This document shows, one piece after another, positions 8,332-15,235 of a stretch of 34,571 bases of DNA. Position 1 is the first letter of the stretch; every line of letters begins with the position of its first letter. The position numbers were made by a program, and so were the translations under genes. The notes below the pieces were generated by a model that worked only from the letters and a program-made list of their open reading frames with translations, did no database searches and had not been told where the DNA came from. The DNA comes from CAZUMJ01 sp964621605 (lineage in GTDB: Bacteria > Actinomycetota > Acidimicrobiia > Acidimicrobiales > Iamiaceae). The stretch lies in the NCBI GenBank assembly GCA_964621605.1, contig CAZUMJ010000031.1, positions 1 to 34,571 of the forward strand. The letters are read 5' to 3'.

Positions 8332-8622
8332 TCAGCGGTATCGGTCCGTGAGGGTCGCCATCGTCGGGCCGCCCGGCGCACGGTGCTGGGCGACCTTGAT
8401 GACGGTGATCGCAGATTGTGCTCCTGCATCGAGACAGGCATCGTGCACGCGTCGCAGCAGCGCCCACACCGCGTCGGGGTCACCCTCGATGCTGGTACCG
8501 AGTGGGCCTACCTCGTAGGTCAGCCCAGATGCCTCGATCACCTCGATGGCGGCGTGCACGTGGGCGTAGCGATCGTCGGCGGTACCTGCCGGGTTCGGCA
8601 GCACTTGGATCTCAGCGATCAT
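8332..8622 (-). CDS. Thiamine-binding protein, MTH1187/YkoF-like
   Basis: This is a small 96-residue protein with the single ferredoxin-like domain of the MTH1187 (formerly DUF77) family. MIAEIQVLPNP is the first strand, HAAIEVIEASGLTYEVGPLGTSIEG is the helix-strand unit with the family's GTSIEG-type signature, and AVWALLRRVHDACLDAG is the second helix. Family members bind thiamine and often sit with thiamine transport genes. Its ATG (8620-8622) overlaps the thiN stop by 4 bp, and the permease gene starts 2 bp after its stop. It may be a cytosolic thiamine sensor or chaperone for the transporter; that role is inferred. Confidence 0.85.
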   Translation of the reverse strand: MIAEIQVLPNPAGTADDRYAHVHAAIEVIEASGLTYEVGPLGTSIEGDPDAVWALLRRVHDACLDAGAQSAITVIKVAQHRAPGGPTMATLTDRYR

Positions 8623-9458
8623 GCGAATGGCTCCTTCGTCGTGGTCGGTTGCTGGGTCGGGGTGGGACCAGCGGTCTGCGGTGGCGGTCCGGGCAGATCG
8701 GGCTCTGTGTCTCGCTCGTTCTCGCGGCGACGGTCACCCTGCTGGGCGCCGCCCGCGGGCGACGGGCGTGCGACGAGCAAGGCGCCGGCGGTCACCGAGA
8801 CGATCGCCTGCGACGCGCTCATCTGGTTGCTCACCCCGCGAGACGAGAACGGTTGCAGCGGTTCTCCGAGAAGCGCGTACGCAAGCCCGGAGGTGCGCAC
8901 CCCGTCGCAGGGGCCGCCGAGCGGCAGGAGCGAGACGATGGATCCGGGGTCGCCCGCAAAGCTCAGCGGACGTTCGGGCCAGACCACATCACAGCGCGTC
9001 GTGCCCAACCAGGCGGCGACGCGACACGCGCGCCAACGAGGTGAGCCAAGTAGCGCCACGTTGGCAAGCTCATGGTCGACGCGGCCCCCGTGGGCGCCGA
9101 GCACCACCACCTGCGCGCCGATCGGCAATGCGATGTCGCACGCGGTGGCAAGCGCCAGTTCGAGATCGGTCTCGTCCTTGTCGGATGGGTGCCGCTCGAC
9201 GCGCGCGCCCCTCCTCTCGAACTCGTCGACCTGCGACGGAGAGAGGGAGTCGAGGTCCCCAACGAGATGGTCGACCGGCCAGTCCCATGGGAGCGCGTGG
9301 AGGGCGCCTCCGTCCGCTGCGACGACCGCCGCAGCAGCGCCGATCTCGTCACGTGCTCGTGCGGGAGGCGGATCGCCGTTCGCGAACACCGCAACCGTCG
9401 GCGCGGACCGCTCGTTCGCTTCGTCACGCGTCTGTTGGAACGTGCCGTGGTCGGCCAT
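8619..9458 (-). CDS. thiN: Thiamine diphosphokinase with C-terminal tail
   Basis: The enzyme transfers pyrophosphate from ATP to thiamine, giving thiamine diphosphate. Diagnostic motifs are VVAADGGALHAL, LVGDLDSLS, HPSDKDETDLELAL, GAHGGRVDHELAN and SSRGVSNQ, in the usual order for thiamine pyrophosphokinases. Residues from about 225 to 279 form an unusual hydrophilic tail rich in Pro, Thr, Gln and Arg that is not part of the family fold. ATG at 9458 lies 6 nt after GGAGGG, which is itself the 3' end of a TPP riboswitch, so the gene is probably shut off by its own product. It is the first gene of a five-gene operon. Confidence 0.9.
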   Translation of the reverse strand: MADHGTFQQTRDEANERSAPTVAVFANGDPPPARARDEIGAAAAVVAADGGALHALPWDWPVDHLVGDLDSLSPSQVDEFERRGARVERHPSDKDETDLELALATACDIALPIGAQVVVLGAHGGRVDHELANVALLGSPRWRACRVAAWLGTTRCDVVWPERPLSFAGDPGSIVSLLPLGGPCDGVRTSGLAYALLGEPLQPFSSRGVSNQMSASQAIVSVTAGALLVARPSPAGGAQQGDRRRENERDTEPDLPGPPPQTAGPTPTQQPTTTKEPFA

Positions 9459-9460
9459 CG

Positions 9461-9560
9461 CTTCCCTCCGCTGGCATTACCCAGTTCAGGTTCACGGGTC
9501 GACGACGGCGCCCTTGGGCTGGTCGTCCTCTCAGCCCGGCAAACCCCGAGCTCCCCTGCG
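9461..9560 (-). promoter_or_regulatory. TPP (thi-box) riboswitch
   Basis: The minus strand carries the conserved TPP aptamer blocks in order: GGGGAGC, GGGCTGAGAGG, an extension stem GACGAC/GTCGTC, TGAACCTGAACTGGGTAATG, and CCAGCGGAGGGAAGCG. P2 can form between AGCTCGG and CCGGGCT, and P5 between CTGG and CCAG. The last block contains GGAGGG, the Shine-Dalgarno of thiN, 6 nt before its ATG. No terminator hairpin or expression platform lies between aptamer and start. Control is therefore most likely translational, with TPP binding holding the ribosome site in the aptamer 3' strand. Confidence 0.95.
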
Positions 9561-9570
9561 TTGTGTGCCC

Positions 9571-9576
9571 ACCCTA
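9571..9576 (-). promoter_or_regulatory. Putative -10 box of the thiamine operon
   Basis: TAGGGT on the minus strand lies about 10 nt upstream of the first conserved riboswitch block, so transcription would start almost exactly at the aptamer 5' end. No clear -35 is seen. Confidence 0.45.
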
Positions 9577-9610
9577 GTTGGCGCGTGGGCGCAAGCCGAA
9601 GCGAGAGCGG

Positions 9611-9625
9611 CGGCGCTCAGCGCCG
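9611..9625 (-). terminator. Short hairpin over the end of the liv operon
   Basis: CGGCGCT C AGCGCCG is a perfect 7-1-7 palindrome spanning the stop codon of the small membrane protein gene. It may help end the liv transcript; there is no T tract. Confidence 0.25.
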
Positions 9626-9982
9626 AGAAGTCGCCTGGCGGAACTGCTCCGCGATGTGCTCGTTCGCCCGCTGCTGCTCGTAGGTGAAGCGAGCGAGCCA
9701 GAAGCGCAGGAAGCCGGCGAGCGAGTAGCGCAGGAAGACCGCCGCGCCGGCCACCGTGATGGTCAAGCCCAACAGGGCCTGCACGATCGCATCTCGCTGC
9801 TGAAGCGCACGGTCGGTCCCGTGGCTGAGCGGATACGCCGCGGCGGAGGTGATCACACCGACCACGATGAGGACCGCCCCCAGCCGCAGCAGTGCTTTGT
9901 CGCGCGCGCTCGTCGGTGACTTCAATGGCATCGCGGCGACGTCCTGCGAGAACTGCTCGACGCGCTCTGACTGGGTGTTCAT
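9617..9982 (-). CDS. Small two-helix membrane protein, function unknown
   Basis: The 121-residue protein has a hydrophilic N-terminus, two hydrophobic helices (LLRLGAVLIVVGVITSAAA and ALLGLTITVAGAAVFLRYSL), then an amphipathic tail with ARFTYEQQRANEHIAEQFRQ. I do not recognise the family. ATG at 9982 has GGAGGA upstream at 10 nt. An upstream ATG at 10000 overlaps the livF stop by one base but has no ribosome site, so 9982 is preferred. As the last gene of the liv operon it may help its transporter, but nothing in the sequence proves this. Confidence 0.7.
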   Translation of the reverse strand: MNTQSERVEQFSQDVAAMPLKSPTSARDKALLRLGAVLIVVGVITSAAAYPLSHGTDRALQQRDAIVQALLGLTITVAGAAVFLRYSLAGFLRFWLARFTYEQQRANEHIAEQFRQATSRR

Positions 9983-9999
9983 GCGGTGCGGTTCCTCCA

Positions 10000-10734
10000 T
10001 CAGTGCCGGGCCGCGGTCGCGCCCAGGTAGCTCTCGGAAAGGGTTGCCTCGACCTCGGCTGGTGTGCCGGTGCTGACGATATTGCCGTGGACCATGACCG
10101 CGGCGCGATCTGCCACGCCGAGGACGACTTTGGCGAACTGCTCCACGACCAGGATGGACGTCCCCGATGCGGCGACCTGGGCGACCAGTTCGTAGAGCTC
10201 CTCGACCACGAGCGGTGCGAGGCCCATCGACAGCTCGTCGAGCACCAGGAGGGCAGGGTTGGTCGCCAACCCACGGGCCATCGCGAGCATCTGCTGCTCG
10301 CCGCCCGACATGGTCCCCGCCATCTGGGTGCGTCGCTCAGCGAGCCGCGGAAAGCGCGCGTACGCCACTTCCTCGATAGCGGCCAGCTTGTGCCCCGAGT
10401 GGGTCATGATCCAGAGGTTCTCGCGCACGGTCAGGTTCGGGAAGATCCCGCGCCCTTCGGGCACCATGCACAGCCCGCGGCGAGCCAGCTCGTCGGCGCG
10501 CGCACCGTTGACGCGGCGTCCCGCCAAGATGATGTCGCCGCCCGTCGCGGGGTGCAGGCCTGCGACGACCTTCAACACGGTGGTCTTTCCGGCACCGTTC
10601 GGCCCGAGAACCGCGAGCACGGTGCCGGCCTCGAGCGAGAGGTCGATGCCGCGGACGACGTCGATCCCGTCGTACCCGGCGCGCAGACCCCGTAGCTCGA
10701 GCAACGGCGGCGGAGGTGTCGTCGTCTCGCTCAC
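10000..10734 (-). CDS. livF: Branched-chain amino acid-type ABC ATPase LivF
   Basis: This 244-residue ATPase has Walker A GPNGAGKTT, signature MSGGEQQML, Walker B LLVLDELSMGLAP, and the LivF-typical VVEQ in place of the switch His. Other LivF marks are ARRGLCMVPEGRGIFPNLTV and the C-terminal SYLG. The GTG at 10734 overlaps the livG stop by 4 bp (GTGA); the longer open frame to 10848 is ignored. With LivG it forms the ATPase heterodimer of a HAAT-family importer. The substrate could be branched-chain amino acids, amides, urea or a small organic acid. Confidence 0.92.
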   Translation of the reverse strand: MSETTTPPPPLLELRGLRAGYDGIDVVRGIDLSLEAGTVLAVLGPNGAGKTTVLKVVAGLHPATGGDIILAGRRVNGARADELARRGLCMVPEGRGIFPNLTVRENLWIMTHSGHKLAAIEEVAYARFPRLAERRTQMAGTMSGGEQQMLAMARGLATNPALLVLDELSMGLAPLVVEELYELVAQVAASGTSILVVEQFAKVVLGVADRAAVMVHGNIVSTGTPAEVEATLSESYLGATAARH

Positions 10735-11462
10735 GCGCCGACTCCCTCTCCCAGGTAGGCGGCGAGCACCTCTGCATTGGCCTGGATCTCGGCTGGGGTC
10801 CCCGACGCAAGGATGCGACCGAAATCGAGCACGAACACGCGTGCACACACCCGCATCACCATCGGCACGTCGTGCTCGACGAGGACGACCGCCATCCCCT
10901 CACCAGCCAACTCCTGCAGCAGGGTCGAGAACCGGGCGCTCTCGTCGTCGTCCTGTCCGGAAGCCGGTTCGTCGAGCAACACCACCTTGGGGCGGCAGCA
11001 CATCGCCCGGCCGAGTTCGACAAGACGGCCCTGACCCGTCGGCAACGTGGTGACCCTGGCATCTGCAACGCCGCGCAGGCCGACCCGGTCGAGCACCGTC
11101 TCGACAAGAGCTGCCGGATCCTCACGATCGCCAGACCACGAGCGGTGGATGTCGGCAGCGACCCGCAGGTTCTCGCGGACGGTCAGCTGCGTGAACAGCT
11201 CGAGGCGTTGGAAGGTGCGGGCCAGGCCGCGGCGAGCACGTCGGCTCGGGTTCAGCTTGGTGACGTCATCGCCACCGATCAGGATCTGGCCCGAGGCGGG
11301 CGGCTGCAGGCCCGAGATGACGTTGAACAGCGTCGTCTTTCCGGCACCGTTCGGGCCGATGAGCCCGGTGACGCAGCCCGCCTCAGCGCTGAAGCCGACC
11401 GTGTCGAGCGCGAGGTGGCCACCGAAGCGCACCGTGATGTCACGCGCCTCCAGTACCGCCAT
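10731..11462 (-). CDS. livG: Branched-chain amino acid-type ABC ATPase LivG
   Basis: The protein has 243 residues. Walker A is GPNGAGKTT, followed by the LivG segment RRGLARTFQRLELFTQLTVREN. The signature is TLPTGQGRLVEL, where LivG proteins usually have LPYGQQR. Walker B is VVLLDEPASGQDDDE (usually DEPAAGLN) and the switch His sits in LVEHDVPMVM. ATG at 11462 lies inside the end of the permease gene (23-bp overlap) and is preceded by GAGGAGGTGATGG, a near-perfect Shine-Dalgarno encoded by the permease tail. Spacing and coupling to livF show one operon. Confidence 0.92.
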   Translation of the reverse strand: MAVLEARDITVRFGGHLALDTVGFSAEAGCVTGLIGPNGAGKTTLFNVISGLQPPASGQILIGGDDVTKLNPSRRARRGLARTFQRLELFTQLTVRENLRVAADIHRSWSGDREDPAALVETVLDRVGLRGVADARVTTLPTGQGRLVELGRAMCCRPKVVLLDEPASGQDDDESARFSTLLQELAGEGMAVVLVEHDVPMVMRVCARVFVLDFGRILASGTPAEIQANAEVLAAYLGEGVGA

Positions 11463-13599
11463 GGACCATCACCTCCTCAAGCCGAAGCTCGGCTTCGATC
11501 TGCGCAAGGATCTCGGGCGTCCATGGGACGGTCAGCCCGACCAGCTCGAGGTCGGGTTCGAGCTGATCGACCGGCTTCGTGGCGCCGCTCGACAGGCGCC
11601 AGTTCGAGGCGATCACCGCAGCAGCGAACGCCAGCCCGAGCAGCACGACGAACGTCCAGTTCGGATACAGGCCAGCGAGGCGGCCCGCCCACGCTGCGAC
11701 CATCACGACACCCATCGCGACCTGTGCCGGCACGTCTGAGCGGAGCCCTTCAAAACCTGCGGCGAACTGCGGCGCCGCACCGCTCGGTTCCCGGCCCAGA
11801 CTCAAGCCTGCACCACCGGTTGCGATCGTCTGGTACTTGGTGAGCGACGGTGCCACGGCTGAGACGAACGGGAAGAAGCCGTTCAGCAGGAGACCGGTGA
11901 ACAGGCCGCTGCTCGCGAATCCGGCACCACCGATGACGACGAGCATGAACACGGGCAGCCCGGCGACGAAGTTGAACGAGTCCGGCGTGATCGAGCTCAT
12001 CTGCGTCGCCCAGAGGGCGCCGCCGAATCCGGCGATCGCAGCGGAGAGCATGAACACGGCAAGGCGGGTCCACAGCAAGTCCATCCCGAAGGTGGCGCAG
12101 GCCGCCTCGCTGTCGCGCATCGCGAGAAGGCGACGACCGAACCGTGAACGGTGCACGCCCATCACGATCGCGGTGCATGCCACGAAGCAGATCGTCGCGA
12201 GGATCATCTCGCTTCGGGGCTGGTCGATCGTGACGCCGAAGAGGCGCACGTGGTCGACGCTCACGCTTCCCAGCTCGAAGAACTTGATGTCGATCGGGCC
12301 GATGTTGAAGTTCGGCATCCGGAAGATCCACTGATCGAGGAACACGGCAAACGCCGCGGTGGCAAGCGCCAGATAGATGCCGGACAACCGGAGAGCAGGT
12401 AGCGCCACCAGCGCTCCAACCACCGCGCAGACGACGATCGCGACGACGAAACCGATCGGGTTTCCGCCCGCGCCGACGTGGGCCATGACCACCGCGCCGA
12501 TGCCCGCGAACGTCAGTTGGCACAGGGAGATCTGCCCGGCAAGACCGACCAGCGGGACGAGCGAAACGGCGATGATGCCGATCGCGAAGACCTGTGCGTA
12601 GGTGATCTGGTTCGTGACCGACAGCGTCGTGGCAGCCATGATGCCGCCAACAAGCGTCACCGCCAGGAAGGTGGCGCCCCCGCGCAACGTCGGAGCCGGG
12701 AAGTACTCACGGGTGCGCGCCAACGTGCGCAGGCGACGCGTGGGCATGACGAGCAGCAGGATGAACAGCAGGATCGACGGTGCCGCGAGCGGCAGCCCCT
12801 GGAGGTAGTCGTTCGACGGCAGGTAGCCACGGAGGTAGCCGTCGGTGAGGCCGAGCACGGCGGCCCCGACGAACGTCATCGGGAGCGAGCGCAGCCGGCC
12901 GAACACCGCCGCCGCGTACGCGTTGACGATCAGCAGCGACAGGCCCGGCGCGTTGAGGGCCGCTGACGACGCGATGAGGATGCCTCCCAGGGCGGCGAGC
13001 GAGGTACCGATCGCCCAGGAGTACTGCGCTACCCGCACAGAACGAACCCCGTTGAGGGTCGTGAGGGAGGAGTCGTCGACGACCGCTCGCATCGAGACGC
13101 CCAGCCGCGACTTCGTGAGCAGGAATCGCAAGCCCACCGCCACTGCTACCGCAACCGCCATCGTGATGACCTGGTGGTAGGTGACCGCCGTCGGTCCGAG
13201 GCTGATCTTGCTGAGTGGGAAGAACGGCTTGACGGTACGCGCCGCCGTTGGATCCCACAGCACGTTGGCAAGGCCGATCATCCCCAAGAGGAGCGAGATC
13301 GACACCACGAGCTTGGTCGCCTCACTCGTCCCGTCGAGGCCGCGCATGACGGCGCGTTCGAGCAGGAGGCCAAACGCTGGGCCGATGAGGACCAGCACGA
13401 TCAACACCGCCAGCCAGGTGGGAACCCCCCACTCGACATGGATCTGCCAATACGCGAACGCCGCGAGCATGCCCGCTGCGCCGTGCGCGAAGTTGAAGAC
13501 GCCGGTCGTGGTGTAGGTCAGCACGAGTCCACTGGCGATGACGGCGTAGATCGCCGCGGTGGTCAGCCCGATGAGGCTGAAGACGAGGAAGTTCTCCAC
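11440..13599 (-). CDS. Fused LivH-LivM ABC permease
   Basis: This 719-residue polytopic protein joins two permeases that are separate in Escherichia coli. Residues 1-290 are LivH-like: FSLIGLTTAAIYAVIASGLVLTYTTTGVFNFAHG is split by its helices as usual, with LLERAVMRGL and the cytoplasmic SRLGVSMRAVVDD loop. From about 310 onward it is LivM-like: VFAIGIIAVSLVPLVGLAGQISL, ALPALRLSGIYLALATAAFA and the docking loop SRFGRRLLAMRDSEAACATFG. A 45-residue hydrophilic tail follows the last helix. The start is GTG at 13599 with CAGGAG 5 nt upstream, 28 bp after livK. Fused LivHM proteins are known in actinobacteria, so this is not a frameshift artefact. Confidence 0.9.
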   Translation of the reverse strand: MENFLVFSLIGLTTAAIYAVIASGLVLTYTTTGVFNFAHGAAGMLAAFAYWQIHVEWGVPTWLAVLIVLVLIGPAFGLLLERAVMRGLDGTSEATKLVVSISLLLGMIGLANVLWDPTAARTVKPFFPLSKISLGPTAVTYHQVITMAVAVAVAVGLRFLLTKSRLGVSMRAVVDDSSLTTLNGVRSVRVAQYSWAIGTSLAALGGILIASSAALNAPGLSLLIVNAYAAAVFGRLRSLPMTFVGAAVLGLTDGYLRGYLPSNDYLQGLPLAAPSILLFILLLVMPTRRLRTLARTREYFPAPTLRGGATFLAVTLVGGIMAATTLSVTNQITYAQVFAIGIIAVSLVPLVGLAGQISLCQLTFAGIGAVVMAHVGAGGNPIGFVVAIVVCAVVGALVALPALRLSGIYLALATAAFAVFLDQWIFRMPNFNIGPIDIKFFELGSVSVDHVRLFGVTIDQPRSEMILATICFVACTAIVMGVHRSRFGRRLLAMRDSEAACATFGMDLLWTRLAVFMLSAAIAGFGGALWATQMSSITPDSFNFVAGLPVFMLVVIGGAGFASSGLFTGLLLNGFFPFVSAVAPSLTKYQTIATGGAGLSLGREPSGAAPQFAAGFEGLRSDVPAQVAMGVVMVAAWAGRLAGLYPNWTFVVLLGLAFAAAVIASNWRLSSGATKPVDQLEPDLELVGLTVPWTPEILAQIEAELRLEEVMVHGGTGGA

Positions 13600-13627
13600 A
13601 GATGCTCCTGGGTGACGAGCCGCCGGG

Positions 13628-15025
13628 CTACGGCAGGTCGTTCACCGTCTTGCCGAAGTCAGCGAGTTGCGGTCCGTGCGTGGCTGAGGTTGGGGTCACC
13701 GCGACGACGTTCGCCGGGTCGCAGAACCAGGTGCCATCGGTGTTCGCCCCCTCGTTGATGGGCTTGAACCCCTGCGCGCTGGCCTGGATCACCGCGGAGC
13801 ACGCGGTGCCCTTGCCACCGTTGGGGTTCGACGGCGCCGTCAGACCACCGCCGTCCCACGTAGTGATCTTCTTGGCGTTCTCGTACACGCACTTGCGGTC
13901 GACGTTGGCACCGCACGCCTTGGCCGCCGTCGCGAACAGCAACCATGCCGAGAACGAGTGCACCGCAAGGACCGCCTGCACATCGGCATCCGGCAGGTAC
14001 TGCTTGGCAAGGTCGAGGTAGTCCTGCATCGCCTTGCCACCCGGAGTGGGTTGCCCCGCGGCCTCAAACGGCACGGTCGCGGCAGGCACGTACACGTTGT
14101 GCAACGCCGCGCCGGCGAGGTCGAGCAGGTCCTTGTCGTAGATGTTCGTCGACGGGTACACCCACGTGGGCGTGTAGCTCGTCAGGTCGAAGGCCTGGGC
14201 GAGCTTCGCGAAGTCGGTCGGCTCGCCGATGAAGATGACCGCCTGCGCACCGCTGCTCTTGAGCGCCTGCGCGAACGGCACCCAGGTCGCCTCGCCCGTG
14301 GAGTTGTACTGCTGGTTGTAGACCACCTCTGCGCTGAGGTCACGCGTGCTCACCTCGGTCAGTTCCTTCGCCAGGCCGATGAGCGACGGGACGCTGCCGG
14401 TGAGGATCGCAACCTTCGTGGCGTCGGGGAACTTCGTGCGCAGCCAGCGCAGTGTGCCGATGTTGAGGCTGTCGATGGGGGTCGGCACCTCCTGCACGGT
14501 GAGGTCGGAGGAACGGGCGAGGTCGGTCGTCAGGAAGGCGGGGAACTGCGGGAGGAGGCACTTCACCCGTTCGTCTTGACCGGCGTCGTCGAAGACGCCG
14601 CCGCCCCCGACGAGTGCGAAGTCGTTCTGGCACGCATCAACGATGCGCTGCTTGTGCTGGAAGAGCTGCGCGTCGAGCTTGTCGAGCTTGATCGTGTGCC
14701 CGTTGATGCCACCGAGGGAGTTGCACCACGAGACGAAGACCTCGCTCGCGTTGAAGATCTCCTGGTTCAGGCCTGGGCGGATCGACGACCCCGGGTCGGA
14801 GATCGTCCCGAGAGAGATGTCGGTTGGGGTGAGCCCAACCCCCGACGTGGCGTTGCCGCCCGGCCCTGGGCCGCACACGGCCTTCAGCGAGCCGAAGTCT
14901 CCCTTGGCCAAGCTGCCGTCGGCTTTGGTCTTCGACGCAGCATCGTTGCCCGAGCTCCGCCCGCAGGCGCTCAGGACGACGAGCGCCAGAAGCGCCCCGA
15001 TCACGGCAGTTCGCTTCGATCTCAT
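13628..15025 (-). CDS. ABC substrate-binding lipoprotein, LivK/Peripla_BP_6 type
   Basis: The 465-residue lipoprotein has signal MRSKRTAVIGALLALVVLSAC, with Cys as the lipid site. GVTPTDISLG-type and INGHTIKLDKLDAQ segments and the Rossmann-like VAILTGSVPSLIGLAKEL fit periplasmic leucine-type binding proteins (type I fold). The C-terminal third has several Cys residues (AKACGANVDRKC, GTACSAV, TWFCDP) that could form disulphides. ATG at 15025 is chosen over 15085 because it starts the signal peptide and has GGGGGAG upstream. It is first in the liv operon. The ligand cannot be read from sequence; the neighbouring acyl-CoA dehydrogenases suggest, weakly, amino acids or carboxylic acids fed to beta-oxidation. 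Confidence 0.88.
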   Translation of the reverse strand: MRSKRTAVIGALLALVVLSACGRSSGNDAASKTKADGSLAKGDFGSLKAVCGPGPGGNATSGVGLTPTDISLGTISDPGSSIRPGLNQEIFNASEVFVSWCNSLGGINGHTIKLDKLDAQLFQHKQRIVDACQNDFALVGGGGVFDDAGQDERVKCLLPQFPAFLTTDLARSSDLTVQEVPTPIDSLNIGTLRWLRTKFPDATKVAILTGSVPSLIGLAKELTEVSTRDLSAEVVYNQQYNSTGEATWVPFAQALKSSGAQAVIFIGEPTDFAKLAQAFDLTSYTPTWVYPSTNIYDKDLLDLAGAALHNVYVPAATVPFEAAGQPTPGGKAMQDYLDLAKQYLPDADVQAVLAVHSFSAWLLFATAAKACGANVDRKCVYENAKKITTWDGGGLTAPSNPNGGKGTACSAVIQASAQGFKPINEGANTDGTWFCDPANVVAVTPTSATHGPQLADFGKTVNDLP

Positions 15026-15083
15026 CACCCTGCTCCCCCCTGCTGCTGTCGAATCGGATGTGGGTCGCTTTGGACGACGCAGC

Positions 15084-15119
15084 ATGTTGCCTCAATGTGT
15101 CGGATGACACAAGGAACAT
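15084..15119 (-). promoter_or_regulatory. livK upstream palindrome and putative promoter
   Basis: TGTGTC GGAT GACACA (15096-15111) is a perfect 6-4-6 inverted repeat. Outer arms ATGTTGCCT and AGGAACAT extend it, with a bulged G and a 3-nt left bulge. On the minus strand TTGTGT (15112-15107) and CAACAT (15089-15084) are 17 nt apart and could be a weak -35/-10 pair for livK, with the palindrome over them. It may act as an operator, or as an RNA or DNA hairpin. Confidence 0.5.
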
Positions 15120-15161
15120 CTTGACTGCGCGAGGTTCGTCCTGACGCCGCATCAGCGGTTT

Positions 15162-15176
15162 CTGACTGTCCGTCAG
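15162..15176. promoter_or_regulatory. Candidate operator, CTGAC-N5-GTCAG
   Basis: Perfect 5-5-5 inverted repeat in the divergent region between livK and the acyl-CoA dehydrogenase gene, 47 bp before the -10-like box of the latter. TetR-type repressors of fatty acid genes bind sites of this shape; the cognate regulator is unknown. Confidence 0.35.
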
Positions 15177-15222
15177 GTTAGCCGATGTGCTCCGACCGGA
15201 CCGTCGCAAAGTGGCCGGCGTC

Positions 15223-15228
15223 TAGCGT
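15223..15228 (+). promoter_or_regulatory. Putative -10 box, acyl-CoA dehydrogenase gene
   Basis: TAGCGT ends 7 nt before ATG 15236, with no Shine-Dalgarno between; leaderless transcript likely. Confidence 0.4.
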
Positions 15229-15235
15229 GCGCATC

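Noticed and set aside
8116..9687. Plus-strand frame of 523 codons across the N gap
   Set aside because: Runs through unknown bases and is antisense to the thiamine operon and its riboswitch.
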